A DNA stretch of 20,717 nucleotides. It comes from Chara braunii (taxonomy: Eukaryota > Streptophyta > Charophyceae > Charales > Characeae). Position numbers and translations under genes: made by a program. The notes beneath the pieces were generated by a model that worked only from the letters and a program-made list of their open reading frames with translations, made no database searches and had not been told where the DNA came from. Shown here piece after piece: positions 1 through 9,229 of this stretch (positions are counted from its first letter, which is position 1; each line of letters begins with the position of its first letter). The stretch is taken from positions 2,228,749 to 2,249,465 of the forward strand of contig BFEA01000063.1 of NCBI GenBank assembly GCA_003427395.1. The letters run 5' to 3'.

Positions 1-195
1 CTGGCACTTAACGCGGCTATACCTCCCACCACCTCGCCGGCTTCCCCCTCACCCTCCTCCCTTCCCCCGTCTATCTCTCTCACACACACACACACATACA
101 AAAACAAAATAGAGAAAAGAAAAAGACAAAAAAGCGTGATGAACCTTTAACCTCCCCCCAAGCCACCAACTTCCTCCTAATCCTTATCGACTCCC

Positions 196-244
<49 letters not shown>

Positions 245-1150
245 GTCCCACTGCTGACTTTCCCATAACCGTCCTTCCTTACCTCTTCCATTCCTCCATA
301 CGTCACTCAACCTCTAAACTACGTTCTGCTTTCTGTCCTCCCTTCACCCTACTTCTCCCTGCCGCCTCCCTTTTCTTCCGGACTCCTCTGGACCTTCTCT
401 TAAGCCTCCATCTGCCCTCCCTCGCCTGGCCACCTGATTCCCCTTCCTTCGCCCAATCTCCTCATGACCCCCTTCCCTCTATCTCCTCCGTCCTACTCCT
501 TCCTCCGCCTGATTTGCACTGACCTCCCCCTTCCCCCAATCTCCTTCCTCCCCTTCCTTCCTTGGCCCGATCTCCACCTGACCTCCTGCTTCCGCCCTAC
601 TCTCTGCAGCCTTTCCCCTGCCTACTGGCCTCCTCCGCACCTTCGCTTCAACCTCCCTCTGACCTCCGTCCGCCTGGCCGCCTCATTTCCCTTCGCTCGC
701 CCCCTTCGTTCGCCTCATCTCTGTCTGACCTCCTCCTTCCCTCGATCTCCTCCCTTCCCTTCCTTCCTCAGCCCGATCACCACCTGACCTCCTTCCATTC
801 CTCCCTCTGTCCTACTCCCTACCTCCCCCTTCCTCCCTCAACCGGCCGCCCTTCCTTCGTAATGCCCAACGTAAGAAATACTTCTTTTCCTTTATCTGGT
901 GGACGTAAAAGCGCCATTTGTTATCAAGATCGCTCCATTTCTTTTAAGATCTCAACACTGTTGCACACGCACAAGAAGGAGAGAGGGAAAGCAGGAGAGA
1001 CAAAAACGCATTTCACCCAACACACTTCCTTCCTCGCACCTTCTTTGTCCTTGTCTGTCTCTTCCACCACCATGTCTTCTGCCTCCTCAAGATCTTCCTC
1101 CTCAACATTATCCCTCGGTCTTTTCTTTTTGGAGCGGCCTTATGATTAAG
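1..1150. repeat. Pyrimidine-rich low-complexity tract
   Basis: The plus strand is almost entirely C and T, dominated by CCTTCC, CTCC and GACCTCC blocks. A degenerate block reading CCTTCCTTCC then GCCCGATC then CCACCTGACCTCC occurs at 552-587 and again about 206 bases later at 758-792. Open frames here (for example 464-787 and 562-1149) are Ser/Pro/Leu-only translations of the composition and have no domain. If the SNRNP27-like gene on the minus strand continues leftward, this would be a purine-rich stretch of its intron or 3' side. No gene is supported. Confidence 0.8.
199..242. repeat. (TC)22 microsatellite
   Basis: Uninterrupted TC dinucleotide run of 44 bases inside the pyrimidine-rich tract. 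A short (CA)n lies just upstream near 81-96. Confidence 0.95.
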
Positions 1151-1530
1151 TGCCCTGCGCCAGGTATTTCAGGCTACCGATCTTTCTTTCCATATTTCAC
1201 TCTCTTCCTCCCCAATCCCTACACACACCACGCTGAGTCAGCTCTCTGTCACGCTTTCCATATTCTCCCTCGGTCTTTTCTGAAGCATACTAACCACTTT
1301 CTCATATAAAAAAAAAGGTCGTGGTTTTGTTTTCGTCGTCGTGGTCCAGTTTGTGTCATCTTGCAATTCATGCGCCATTCCGCTGGGGCCCACCTAGCTT
1401 TTTCTCCTGTCCTCCAACCTTCCCCCCCCTGCCCAAACCCCCTTCGTTTTCAGAGGCACTTAATACGGCTGAAAGTTTCGAAGGAAGGGGGCTGGGACCG
1501 GTGGTTTAACTGGTTCCATCAAAGTTACTG
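1151..1530. other. Intergenic or intronic, no gene seen
   Basis: Mixed sequence without a supported ORF. A 16-mer, GGCACTTAATACGGCT (1455-1470), matches the window's first bases (3-18) at 14 of 16 positions. The 15 bases at 1501-1515 are the exact reverse complement of 1546-1560 in the adjacent minisatellite, so the array begins next to an inverted copy of part of its own unit. Confidence 0.5.
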
Positions 1531-1710
1531 AGTTGACTGGGGGTTAACCAGTTAAACCACAAAAGTTGACTGGGGGTTACCCAGTTAAACCACAAAAGTT
1601 GACTGGGGGTTACCCAGTTGAACCACAAAAGTTGACTGGGGGTTACCCAGTTAAACTACAACAGTTGACTGGGGGTTACCCAGTTAAACCACAAAAGGTG
1701 ACTGGGGGTT
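1531..1710. repeat. 33-bp minisatellite, 5 full units plus a partial
   Basis: Units begin at 1531, 1564, 1597, 1630, 1663 and 1696 with an invariant 33-base period. Each unit starts AGTTGACTGGGGGTT and continues ACCCAGTTAAACCACAAA. Within a unit, CTGGG and CCCAG form a short inverted repeat around GGTTA, so single units could fold. Units differ by only a few substitutions, so the array is fairly young. Diverged half-units (GGGGTTACCCAG and similar) continue to about 1775. There is no spacer diversity, so this is not CRISPR. Confidence 0.93.
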
Positions 1711-1959
1711 AGACATACTCACTAACTGGGTTTTCAATCTCACGGAGACATACTCCGTAACTGGGGTTACCCAGAGGCATACTCAGTAACACTGTCCGAT
1801 TTGACCCCCCTTAACTGCAAACAGGGGGGGGGAGGATGGAACACAGCACCATAGTGTTGGGGGGGAGAACACAGAACAAGACCATTGTCGGAGCAAAGGG
1901 AGGGTATGTTAGTACAATGAGAAGAGGGGCGTAGCAGATTTTGGGTTATGGCTACAAAC

Positions 1960-2579
1960 CTTCGTCGAATCGAACCCTGTTGGGATTCCAAAGGATTTCA
2001 TCAGTTCGATCATCGCTTCATCATCTGCATCGTCCATCACCGGAGCGTCGACCATCTCCTGATCTAACATGTTTTTCCCATCTTGCGTTCCATTTCTCTC
2101 GTCCCTCTCTCCTACCCACTTCTCATCACGATCCACCCTCTCAGTGACCCCACCTCTTCTGTCATTTTCGTTGTCTCTGCCTCTGTCAGGGACACCGCCT
2201 TCTCTCTCTCTTTCCCTCTCTCTCCACCTTTCTCGCTCCCTCTCCCTCTCTCGCTCCCATTCCCGTTCTCGTTCTCTTTCCCTCTCCCTCTCCCTCTCTC
2301 TCTCCCGCTCTCTCTCCCGCTCCCTCTCTCGCTCTCGTTCTCTCTCCCTCTCCCTCTCCCTCTCCCTCTCGCGTCTATCGTCTCTCCTATCATCCCTCCG
2401 ATCCTCTCTCCTATCATCTCGCCAGTCATCCCTTCGACCGATAGGTGTCCTGCTCCGTGACCGTGACCGTCTTCGCCTCTCTACTCTTGGCGATCTTGAC
2501 CTGTGCCTTTTCAGATCCCTGTCCCTATCCCTGTCCCGGTTGTCCAGATCCCGCTCCCGATCACGGTCCCTCTTCCGAT
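1960..2579 (-). CDS. SNRNP27: SNRNP27-like tri-snRNP 27K protein, internal exon (partial gene)
   Basis: This minus-strand exon encodes an Arg/Ser- and Arg/Glu-rich protein: an RD/RS-rich start (RHRSRSPRVERRRRSRSRSR), then a long RE-dipeptide stretch, then a charged linker, then DDADDEAMIELMKSFG and GIPTGFDSTK. The last two fit the conserved C-terminal region of the SNRNP27 (27K) family, RS-domain proteins of the U4/U6.U5 tri-snRNP in the nucleus. The reading frame runs into an excellent donor, AAG|GTTTGT (intron from 1959 downward), right after FDSTK, where the family continues with more conserved residues. At the other end, TTTGGTGCAG|AT is a good acceptor, with the exon starting at 2579 mid-codon. 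First and last exons are not identified, and I could not find the family's C-terminal exon between 1 and 1900. The GA/CT microsatellite around 2180-2375 is translated as RE repeats and may vary in length. An in-frame ATG at 2610 could start an alternative product. Family assignment is inferred from motifs. Confidence 0.7.
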
Positions 2580-2632
2580 CTGCACCAAAGCATTGACAAA
2601 CAACATTCACCGGGAACGAGTGCGCTTGTTAT
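2580..2632 (-). other. Short spacer between LTR-like end and exon
   Basis: These 53 bases separate the LTR-like terminus CTGATTGCA (minus strand, ending at 2633) from the splice acceptor of the SNRNP27-like exon. An ATG at 2610 is in frame with the exon through the acceptor. Confidence 0.5.
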
Positions 2633-3122
2633 TGCAATCAGACTCGACTTCAGACTTGCTCACAACATGCACACTTGCGAACCAATGGCAAAACCGAACT
2701 CTTTTAACTCACAAACAACAATGAACATGTATTAAACTCAGTCTGAATCAACTGTACAACTTGCGGCTATGGCCGCCGAACACTGTCTCTACCACCAGCC
2801 TCACTCTCCCTCACTCTCACATGCATGCACGTACGAGGATCACCCTGAATGTCCACGCTGCACAGACACACACACTCTGTACACCCTGTCTACACCAACA
2901 GCTGGGCGGCTATGGCCACCCTCGTCTTCCTCCTCCTAGTGCATGGATCCAGAGACCATTATACCACGAACCAGTCATCCAGATGTCATGGTTACCAATG
3001 TACTCGTTACCTTAGACAAAGGTAGAAGAGAGATGTCCCATTCCCATAGACAAAGGTAGAGAAGAGTTCCCTGTCCCCCATAGACAAAGGTAGAGAAGAG
3101 ATGCGTTGCCGCTGCTTATATT
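2633..3122 (-). mobile_element. LTR-like segment (core promoter, leader and 3' end)
   Basis: Read on the minus strand this is colinear with the LTRs of the Ty3/gypsy element at 9869-19801. It has a TATA-like TATAAG (3120-3115) followed by CAGCG, GCCATAGC octamers at 2916-2909 and 2773-2766, a GTGTGTG-rich stretch, ATTCAGGGTGATCC (compare ATTCAGAATGATCC in the 5' LTR), and the terminus GAGTCTGATTGCA. The distance from the first octamer to the terminus is 283 bases here and 301 in the 5' LTR. The base string after the terminus is not the initiator-Met PBS, so this is the outer end of a 3' LTR or a solo LTR, not a 5' LTR. The left boundary in U3 is not defined. Overall it is considerably diverged. 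Confidence 0.65.
3013..3103. repeat. 34-bp tandem repeat, about 2.7 copies
   Basis: Units start at 3013, 3047 and 3081 and share TAGACAAAGGTAGA(G)AAGAG followed by a variable tail. The array lies in the leader part of the LTR-like segment and explains why its TATA-to-octamer distance is longer than in the related LTRs. Confidence 0.9.
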
Positions 3123-3239
3123 ATCAAAAATGTCTGATTTCATCAACTTCCAGTCTCTCAAGTTCATCACAACAGCTCATAAATCAACTCTGTTCATCAT
3201 CCCATCAATATGGAGACCAGCACAGCAACATCATCATGT

Positions 3240-3575
3240 CGAAGTACAGCATTACTCAGGTAAGTGACATCTTCTCCTCTCTCTCTCTCTCCTCCTTACT
3301 TCTTCCTCTCTCTCACGGGCACATTATCTCTCTTGTCTCATGAAGATCTCGTTCAGAATACACTCACAGATAGAACACCAACTAGTAGGCTAACATCCTA
3401 TCTCAACAGGGCAGCTATGGCTGCATTCAGCCAGCCAGCGCCCTCACTCTCTTCCTGCGCCACTTCTTGCTTCCAGCGCTGACTTCACCTCCCACTCTAG
3501 CGCACAAATGGCCAGCACTTCCACGCCAGTGAGGAATGAGCTTCCAGGAGGCTCACTGCCTCTTTTATAATCTTG
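3240..3575 (-). mobile_element. Second LTR-like promoter/leader segment
   Basis: On the minus strand a canonical TATAAAA (3569-3563) is followed by GAGGCAGTG, and a GCCATAGC octamer lies 147 bases further on (3421-3414). A weak match to the LTR leader follows (GTATTCTGAACGAGAT, compare GTATTCAGAATGAT). The arrangement matches the 5' LTR of the gypsy element (TATAAAT, GAGGCAGCG, octamer about 143 bases downstream). I see no defined LTR ends, so this is a fragment or a diverged relative. It has a (CT)n patch near 3275-3315 and no coding potential. Confidence 0.5.
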
Positions 3576-4138
3576 GTGAGCAGCTTCAGCCTCTGAATTG
3601 GTACTTCGGCCTGGCCCAGATCTGCATTGCATTAGTCCCATCTCTTTTCCCACGAGGTACTGCTTGAATTTGAGGCCATCGGCCTAGCCTTTGGACTGAC
3701 AGGCCTGAATCTGGACTGCCCTCTAGACTTAAGACAGAACTGGGACACTTTTAGTTAGCTGTACCCACAGCCAGACACAAATCTAAGCGAACAGGCACAT
3801 TCTCAAAATGAACAGACATTCTGCATTTCCCCCTCAAATGAATGCAAGTTCTTTTACATACATTCTCTTTCTGTAGCTTCGTGTGCAGATGCATGTTGAC
3901 TGTTCGACAGACCTTTGCTTTCTTTCAGAGATGTGACTTTTGACCCCCAGAGGTGACTTTTCGTTTGTCTACTCGTCTGTTGACTTGCTGGCTGGGTCCC
4001 ATTCGCATCTGTTCAAAGTGCTTTACCTTTGGACGCTGTATTTTGAACCTTCCACGGGGTTCCCTTTTCACCCCTTTAACGCTGATTCTCTTTTAGAGGG
4101 TCTGAATGGGGTATTGACGGGTAAAGGCCCTTTTACTA
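3576..4138. other. No gene recognised
   Basis: Unique-looking sequence between two LTR-like segments. It is probably U3 or flank of the decayed minus-strand elements. No domain or repeat was recognised. Confidence 0.4.
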
Positions 4139-4480
4139 GCTATGGCCGCCGGTGTGTCTCTCGCTGGTTCGCTATGGCCGCTGTCTTCTTCACAGCCCAC
4201 TTCTTCTCCGGGCACCTGCAGTCCTCCACGCACAAGATACTAAGGCAGCTCTTCCGCATGGCACACAGGCGAATGAATGAATGGCTGGACGCTGCCTGTT
4301 TATTTATACTCCTTTGGAGGTACCCGGACCCTGCCTCCAGACCTGTGGGTGTGGGCCAAAACGTGTGGCCCAGGGAAGGTTCCAGACGTTTGGCCTTCTG
4401 GTCCAAAACGTGTGCAACTCTCCGTGTGCTCCAGAACCTTTCCCCCGTGCAGCCCTTACCCAGGTACCTGCTGACTGGAC
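4139..4480 (-). mobile_element. Third LTR-like promoter/leader segment, clearly homologous to the gypsy LTR
   Basis: On the minus strand CAGTCAGCAGGTACC (near 4480) matches CAGTCAGCAAGTACC in the 5' LTR. TATAAAT (4308-4302) follows, then GGCAGCGTCCAGCCATTCA, GTGCCATGCGGAAG, TATCTTGTGCG, CTGCAGG and GAAGTGGGCT, in the same order as 11345-11460. Octamers GCCATAGC lie at 4178-4171 and 4146-4139, and the second is followed by TAG as in the LTR. This is the best preserved of the three minus-strand copies around the TATA box. Similarity stops just past 4139, so the U5 end is missing here. Confidence 0.75.
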
Positions 4481-4618
4481 TGCCTACAGGGACCTACTAC
4501 CTTCTAGAGCCTACAGACTTACAGACAGACTCTACGCCCACAGCAGACTTGAGTAGAGACTTCTAGAACAGACTTTCTTAAGACTACTGGTAACAGACCT
4601 GACTGCTAATCTACAGAC

Positions 4619-4800
4619 CTAGGGATCGAGTCCTACTGTCCGACCTACAGACTAGCCTAGGACGTTGGGCAGGTCTAGGGATCGAATCCTACTCAGGTCA
4701 CTGGGTCTATGTACAGGTACAGGGTAGGTCTAGGGATCGAATCTCACTCATCACACAGGGTCGATGTACAGGATTAGGGCACAGGTCTAGGGATCGAATA
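4619..4800. repeat. Degenerate 55-57 bp tandem repeat, 4 copies
   Basis: The motif CTAGGGATCGA(A/G)T recurs at 4619, 4675, 4730 and 4787, spaced 56, 55 and 57 bases, with GTACAGG and ACTCA fragments conserved between copies. It lies just upstream (minus-strand sense) of the third LTR-like segment, the place where U3 repeats are found in the intact LTRs. Confidence 0.8.
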
Positions 4801-5370
4801 TCTGTGTCTGCAATGTTGGGTCAACTGGGTGAAACCGTTTCATTATGAGGGAAACCGACACTGTTCGACCAGGCCAGGTATAGGAAAAGCTGTATTAGAC
4901 CTCGGTAGTGTGGCTAGATGTCCATCCGGATTTTTTGGGTAGGTCCCCTGCATGACCACAGAGGTTGGCTGTTGGTGGACCAACACGAGGAGACCTCGTC
5001 GTAACATTTTCCCCAACTTGGTCCAATCTTGTCGGGATGGTCTCCCAGAGACTCTGCTACACCATCCAGGCCCCAAAATCCAGATGGCCACCGGTCCACG
5101 CCACCTAAAAAACTGCGTTTGCATTGCAGCAGTGGATTCAATTCAAAAAATACCACCGCTTGAGGAAGGATCACATGCGATAAATACTTAGTTTTGTTTT
5201 CTTCAAACTCTCACCGTGCCGCTCAGAGCACAAGCACATGGAGCACACAACTTCTCTCCAGTGTGCCTTGTAGATTGTCGCCACAACAGCCCCTGTTCCA
5301 CCCACCCAGATGAGTAGATCCAAAATCGAAGTGGCGTTACCTCTGTTGCAGGCAATGAAGCACACTTGAG
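4801..5370. other. Anonymous sequence, no supported gene
   Basis: Small open frames occur on both strands (for example minus 4914-5174 and 5171-5365), but none shows a motif I recognise. A decayed transposon is possible and not demonstrable by eye. Confidence 0.4.
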
Positions 5371-5430
5371 ATGAGTCGATCCAACAATGAAAAGTTTTAG
5401 ATGAGTCGATCCAACAATGAAAAGTTTTAC
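5371..5430. repeat. 30-bp tandem duplication
   Basis: 5371-5400 and 5401-5430 are identical except for the last base. Both begin ATGAGTCGATCCAACAATGA. A partial older copy (ATGAGTAGATCCAAAATCGA) lies near 5309. Confidence 0.95.
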
Positions 5431-6099
5431 CTATATAGCAAGCAACATGGATAAGAATAAATCCGTTATATCCCTTTCTTGACTATCAGTACATCGACTT
5501 TCTTTGGGGTACCCCTTTTTTTTTCTTTTTCTTTTTTAATACAGCTGTCTTCCCCTCATATGGGGAACAGTTGTAATTTTTACCTATCCTATTTTCTTCT
5601 CTCTCGCCTCACATTAACTCCCTGTATCTATGTCCTACCTACAAGCGTTGCTATGTATTCAGGAAACTGTTCGCTTCTACAGGATCTAGGGCTAGGGTCT
5701 AAGGCTACCTGAAAGCACCAGTACACCATACATCGGCCCGTGGGTGTCAGCATGAAACCCGCACCACCTCGGAGGCCGCCATTTTTTTTTTCCGAAGGCT
5801 CCCCGCGCCGCGCGGCCCCTCTGAGTTTTCCGTGTGGCGACACAAACTCCCTGCAAGGCTGGGGCAGCCTTGTACTTGTTGCGGTTTAAAGTTTCTAACC
5901 AGAACTAAGCTATCCTAAGGTTATGGGTCTAGACTCTAGACCTTCCTATCTCTGCTTTGTGCAGGGAGCAGTACGCAAAGCCCAATCACTTCCAACTCCC
6001 TTTTTAACCGTGCCTCTCACGGACAAGCCTGGCCGCATCGACTGTGACTTAGCACGAGCTAACCACATCGCCATGTGCCTTAACGGCCCACTTGCATGC
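5431..6099. other. No gene recognised
   Basis: Contains a T-rich patch near 5518-5540 and a GC-rich CCGCGCCGCGCGGCC stretch near 5802. No convincing ORF, splice-bounded exon or repeat was found. Confidence 0.4.
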
Positions 6100-6106
6100 T
6101 ATAAAA
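6100..6106 (+). promoter_or_regulatory. Possible TATA box with GGCAG element
   Basis: TATAAAA preceded by GCATGC and followed by GCAGGCAGAG. The spacing and the GGCAGNG element resemble those after the TATA boxes of the LTR-like segments. There is no other LTR similarity around it, so the assignment to a promoter is tentative. Confidence 0.35.
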
Positions 6107-6219
6107 GCAGGCAGAGCAAAGGGGGGGAAGTATACTCCTGTTCATTTTTCGTCACATCTTCGGCTTGTATTTTGTCTGTTCTCTTATGATGCTCATTTGT
6201 ATGCATGTACTAGTAGTAC

Positions 6220-6330
6220 ACAAGAGGAGGGAGGAAGGAAAGGGGTAAGGGGTGGAGTTCTATTGGAAGTGAGGGGTGGCAGAGGGAGAATAGAGGGGAG
6301 AGAGAGAGAGAAGGGAAGTATCAGAGGGTT
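6220..6330 (+). repeat. GA-rich low-complexity tract
   Basis: Purine-dominated run (GGAGG, GGAAAGGGG, AGAGAGAGAGAG) downstream of the possible TATA box. No coding potential. Confidence 0.7.
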
Positions 6331-6571
6331 TTCAGTACTTAATGCTGGAGCAGAGGTACTCTAGAATGGCATAAGAGGCCAGTCACTGTCTGGGTTGCAG
6401 GAGATTTTGAGACGAGGAGTAGGTGCCGTTGGCTATGGTAAGTGGGCACCCCTACAGACCGGACAGGACCAGTTCGGGTGTGGACTGTGAAAGCACCGCA
6501 TCCAATTCTCGCAGGTGCAGCTGCTGCATTGAATGCCACGGCGTAGACAGATGTAACAGGCTTCGTGGCTC

Positions 6572-7422
6572 CTACATGCTAGGAACAGAGAGGCACGCCG
6601 ACTGCAATTGTATAGAGGTATTGCTGTTCCAGCCTCTGTCTACAAATTGGACATGACATGTCTGGGTGCCGTACACGAGTGCAATGTTGACTGTTAGATC
6701 ATACGTACGAAAACGAACACTTGCATGGGCTATGCGTTCATAATCCTCAAGACAGAAAGCATGCCAATCACATGCTAGCCGAATCTCAGGTGGGCCATCA
6801 CAGAGCGGCATTGAGCGAGTTCCTTGGGTTTCCGCAGTGATTGTTCCCTCTCTATGGGCAGGCAACCGTGAGGGCTGATCCAGTGTAAGGGTGTTCTGCA
6901 ACAGACCGCCCTGGCAGCGATAAACTTTCAGTACAGCGCGCTGTAGGTGGTTCATGTGATAGTCTATTTTCCACCTCAGGCTGCTGGGTCTGTTGTTAGT
7001 TGGCACCGATAAAGGAGATCTGACTGCAGCTTCAGCAGGTGTATGCCCAACGCCGCATGTGGGACATGCCAGGAGAGGGTGTGGCGGGTGATGGCATCGG
7101 GGATAGTCCACGCACTCGAGACACATACTTTCAATGACAGCTTCCGGGAAGCATTGGCGACACATGGCATGTTACTGACATGCCAACAGGAACGCATGGG
7201 GACGTTCACAGCTATTTAAGCATCGCATGTGACGGCCACAACAATGGCATACCGGGCAGGTAACGAGGGCGTGGGCGGGACGAGTGCAAGACAATGAGTT
7301 GCAGTGTTCACGGCAGAGGATGGCAGTGGCCATCCCTTCATGCTAAGTTCATAGTGTCTGGAGCAGAGATTATGTCGTGTGCATGCTAACCGAACTGTAG
7401 CTGTGTGGAGACACAATGACAT
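6572..7422 (-). pseudogene. Cysteine-rich ORF chain with repeated zinc-finger-like modules, interrupted
   Basis: I do not recognise this family. The open frame from the ATG at 7165 to 6572 encodes 197 aa. Upstream in the same frame, across a single TAA, about 52 more residues are cysteine-rich, and a second frame (ending 7422) carries a related module. Related modules are visible: CTRPAHALVTCPVC, CERPHAFLLAC, CHHPPHPLLACPTC, IRLACDWHAFC and VRLACTRHNLC, i.e. roughly C-x2-P-x4-L-(A/T)-C-x2-(C/H). CxxC pairs (MCRQC, MCLEC, CPTC) suggest metal binding. The repeats argue that this once was protein-coding, perhaps transposon-derived. The TAA and a frameshift near 7345 argue that it is broken, unless an intron removes them. 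The C-terminal ~90 residues have no recognised domain. No promoter or splice sites were identified with confidence. Confidence 0.4.
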
Positions 7423-7663
7423 GGCACAATATGGTTCATAGATCCGGACAACGGGCCAAGGTCATGATCCTCTGCGGAGGCCCCTTCACTATCCCTGGTC
7501 AACTCTTTCTGATCTACACAGTCAAGGGACGCTGCCTGGCCAGTGGCCATGCACAAGGGAGGGGGAAGGTTGAGTGTGCGCCGTTAGGCATTAGATGTAA
7601 CAGTGTGTAATTTGATGAAATAGTTTGTCTAACGTTGTCTTTGTCGTATAATGTGCAGAGGAT

Positions 7664-7933
7664 ATGTCCAATCTGACTTGTCGGTATAATTCAGGTCAAC
7701 CAAACAACCAACCATTCATTAGCGCCACTAATGCTGAGCTGAATGTACAGATTCCGCACCCTTTTCAAAAGCTGCCAGGCTTGGACTATCTGCCTAATCA
7801 GGAAAAACGTTATGATAAAGGCCCGAGCCCCGGCTTAAGACGGATGCTTATGGAGACACAGGAAAAACGTTCGAGAAAGCTTTTCTCTCTTCTGAAAGAC
7901 AAAGGAAAAAGCTTCCAAGTGGCGCAAACCTAG
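7664..7933 (+). CDS. Hypothetical 89-aa ORF or terminal exon
   Basis: The frame encodes 89 residues and ends at TAG 7931-7933. The C-terminal part is strongly charged (GLRRMLMETQEKRSRKLFSL and following Lys-rich residues), with a likely helix. It sits directly after a plausible splice acceptor (TCGTATAATGTGCAG, ending 7658) with the frame open through it, so it may be a last exon whose partner exons are not in view. No family recognised. It could equally be a chance ORF or part of a decayed transposon. Confidence 0.3.
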   Translation: MSNLTCRYNSGQPNNQPFISATNAELNVQIPHPFQKLPGLDYLPNQEKRYDKGPSPGLRRMLMETQEKRSRKLFSLLKDKGKSFQVAQT

Positions 7934-7947
7934 GAAGTCCGTCTTAT

Positions 7948-7974
7948 GCCGCCCACTCGGGTACACTGGGCGGC
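7948..7974 (+). other. 8-bp perfect inverted repeat after the ORF
   Basis: GCCGCCCA and TGGGCGGC flank an 11-base loop, starting 15 bases after the stop of the 7664-7933 ORF. A second perfect stem, TGGTAGC/GCTACCA with a 3-base loop, lies at 8053-8069. Confidence 0.6.
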
Positions 7975-8080
7975 CAGGCATCACACGCTACGGGGTCTGC
8001 CACCCAGGGCACCTGAGTGTGACAAAAGTCAGGTCTTTCGTTTTTTTTGTGTTGGTAGCTAGGCTACCAGCCAGGCGGCC

Positions 8081-8230
8081 CGGGTCACCTTGTTTGGCCA
8101 GGCGGCCCCGCCGTGCAAGGGATAAAGAAGGTCCCAGCAAAATAAAATAATAAAAAAAAAATGTTATGCTGAACTTGTGCAAGAAAATAAACTGAACAAC
8201 TTTTGCCTCAGGGTCACATCGAAATTCTTC
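8081..8230 (-). repeat. Left arm of a long inverted repeat
   Basis: Read on the minus strand this matches 9603-9785. Shared blocks in order are GAATTTCGAT, TGACCCTGAGGCAAAA, CAGTTTATTTT, TAACATTTTTTTT, a T-rich gap, GGACCTTCTTT (GGACCTCCTTT in the other arm), CCTTGCAC and ACCCGG. Arm divergence and different T-run lengths indicate an old pair. Either two copies of one repeat inserted head to head, or these are the ends of one inverted-repeat element of about 1.7 kb. Confidence 0.75.
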
Positions 8231-8246
8231 ACCAAATTTCAAATAA

Positions 8247-8325
8247 ATATTATTATTATTATTATTATTATAATTATTATTATTATTATTATTATTTTTA
8301 TTTTTATTTTTTTTTATTTTTTTGC
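8247..8325. repeat. (TTA)n and T-rich low complexity
   Basis: ATT/TTA trinucleotide run grading into TTTTTA repeats. Translations on either strand are poly-Ile or poly-Asn and are not genes. Confidence 0.9.
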
Positions 8326-9229
8326 ATGCCGGCAAGTGATCCTGCACTCTGGTAGCCTAGGTTGGCAGTGGGACTTTTCCGTGCACACCAAAGGAGGAGC
8401 CCAAATCCTGGCTCTTTGCGTATTAATTGGTCTTGAAGGGGCCAACGCCGCTAAAGAGGTTTAAAGAGGGTACCTTAGTCCGTCTTCGTTACTTTTTTCT
8501 TAACCTATCTCCGATTCAGCGAGGAGGTGAGCATCAGCCAAGAGTCATTTTTTGAATTTTTTCCCCGGGATTTTATTTTCATTTTTTTTTACTGCAGATG
8601 CGTCGAACCCCACCCGGGGATCATGCCAGGCCACAGGCATCCGGGCGATTCTACGGACACCAGTTCGGTGCCTGGGGGAAAAAAACTAAAAATGCAAGTA
8701 ACAAACAAGAAAAGAAAATCAACAAATTGTACTGCCCATGCACAACGTGCGCCAGTGCAGAACATCATGCCCACCACAGTGCAGTGCTGTGTGCATTGTG
8801 CAGTGTAGGACACCCAAAACCAATCAGGAAAAAAAAAAAAAAAAAAAAAAAAACCTTCCAACAACGCTAAAAAAACTGACAAGAACTGAAACCTCGTCAG
8901 AAAGTTACAGGAACAAACAATGTGTTGCAATTTTTGCAAAACGTTATTTGACAAATTGAAAGCATTCTTTCATACGGGTGTTTGAATTTCGAATTTCGAA
9001 TTTTGAAAGTTGAAATGCTTTGCAAAAGGTTGAGGCCCCATCTGGGACTGGGACTGGGGGTTTCACAAATGTTGTGTGTGCATTGAGTGCGAGCTGCTGG
9101 TGGAGTGGTGGTAGTCAAAGGCGTGGAGATCTATTGAATTTGGCACAGGCTACCAAACTGGACCAGGACCACTTGCAAGGCCGGGCGAAAAAAAAAAACA
9201 TAAAAAAACTAATGATAGTAATAATAAAA
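8326..9229. other. Interior of the inverted-repeat region, no gene
   Basis: No supported ORF. Contains an A25 run (8829-8853), a GAATTTCGAATTTCGAATTT direct repeat near 8986-9005, and A-rich patches. The word CCAAAGGAGG near 8390 also occurs, reversed, in the right inverted-repeat arm. Confidence 0.5.

Noticed and set aside
464-1149. Overlapping plus-strand ORFs of 107 and 195 codons
   Set aside because: Pure composition effect of a pyrimidine-rich tract (Ser/Pro/Leu). No motif.
1531-1710. Regular repeat array resembling a CRISPR
   Set aside because: Units abut with no variable spacers, and the context is eukaryotic.
2083-2596. Plus-strand ORFs of 125 and 175 codons opposite the RS/RE exon
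   Set aside because: Antisense of the minus-strand coding microsatellite. The minus frame has family motifs and splice sites.
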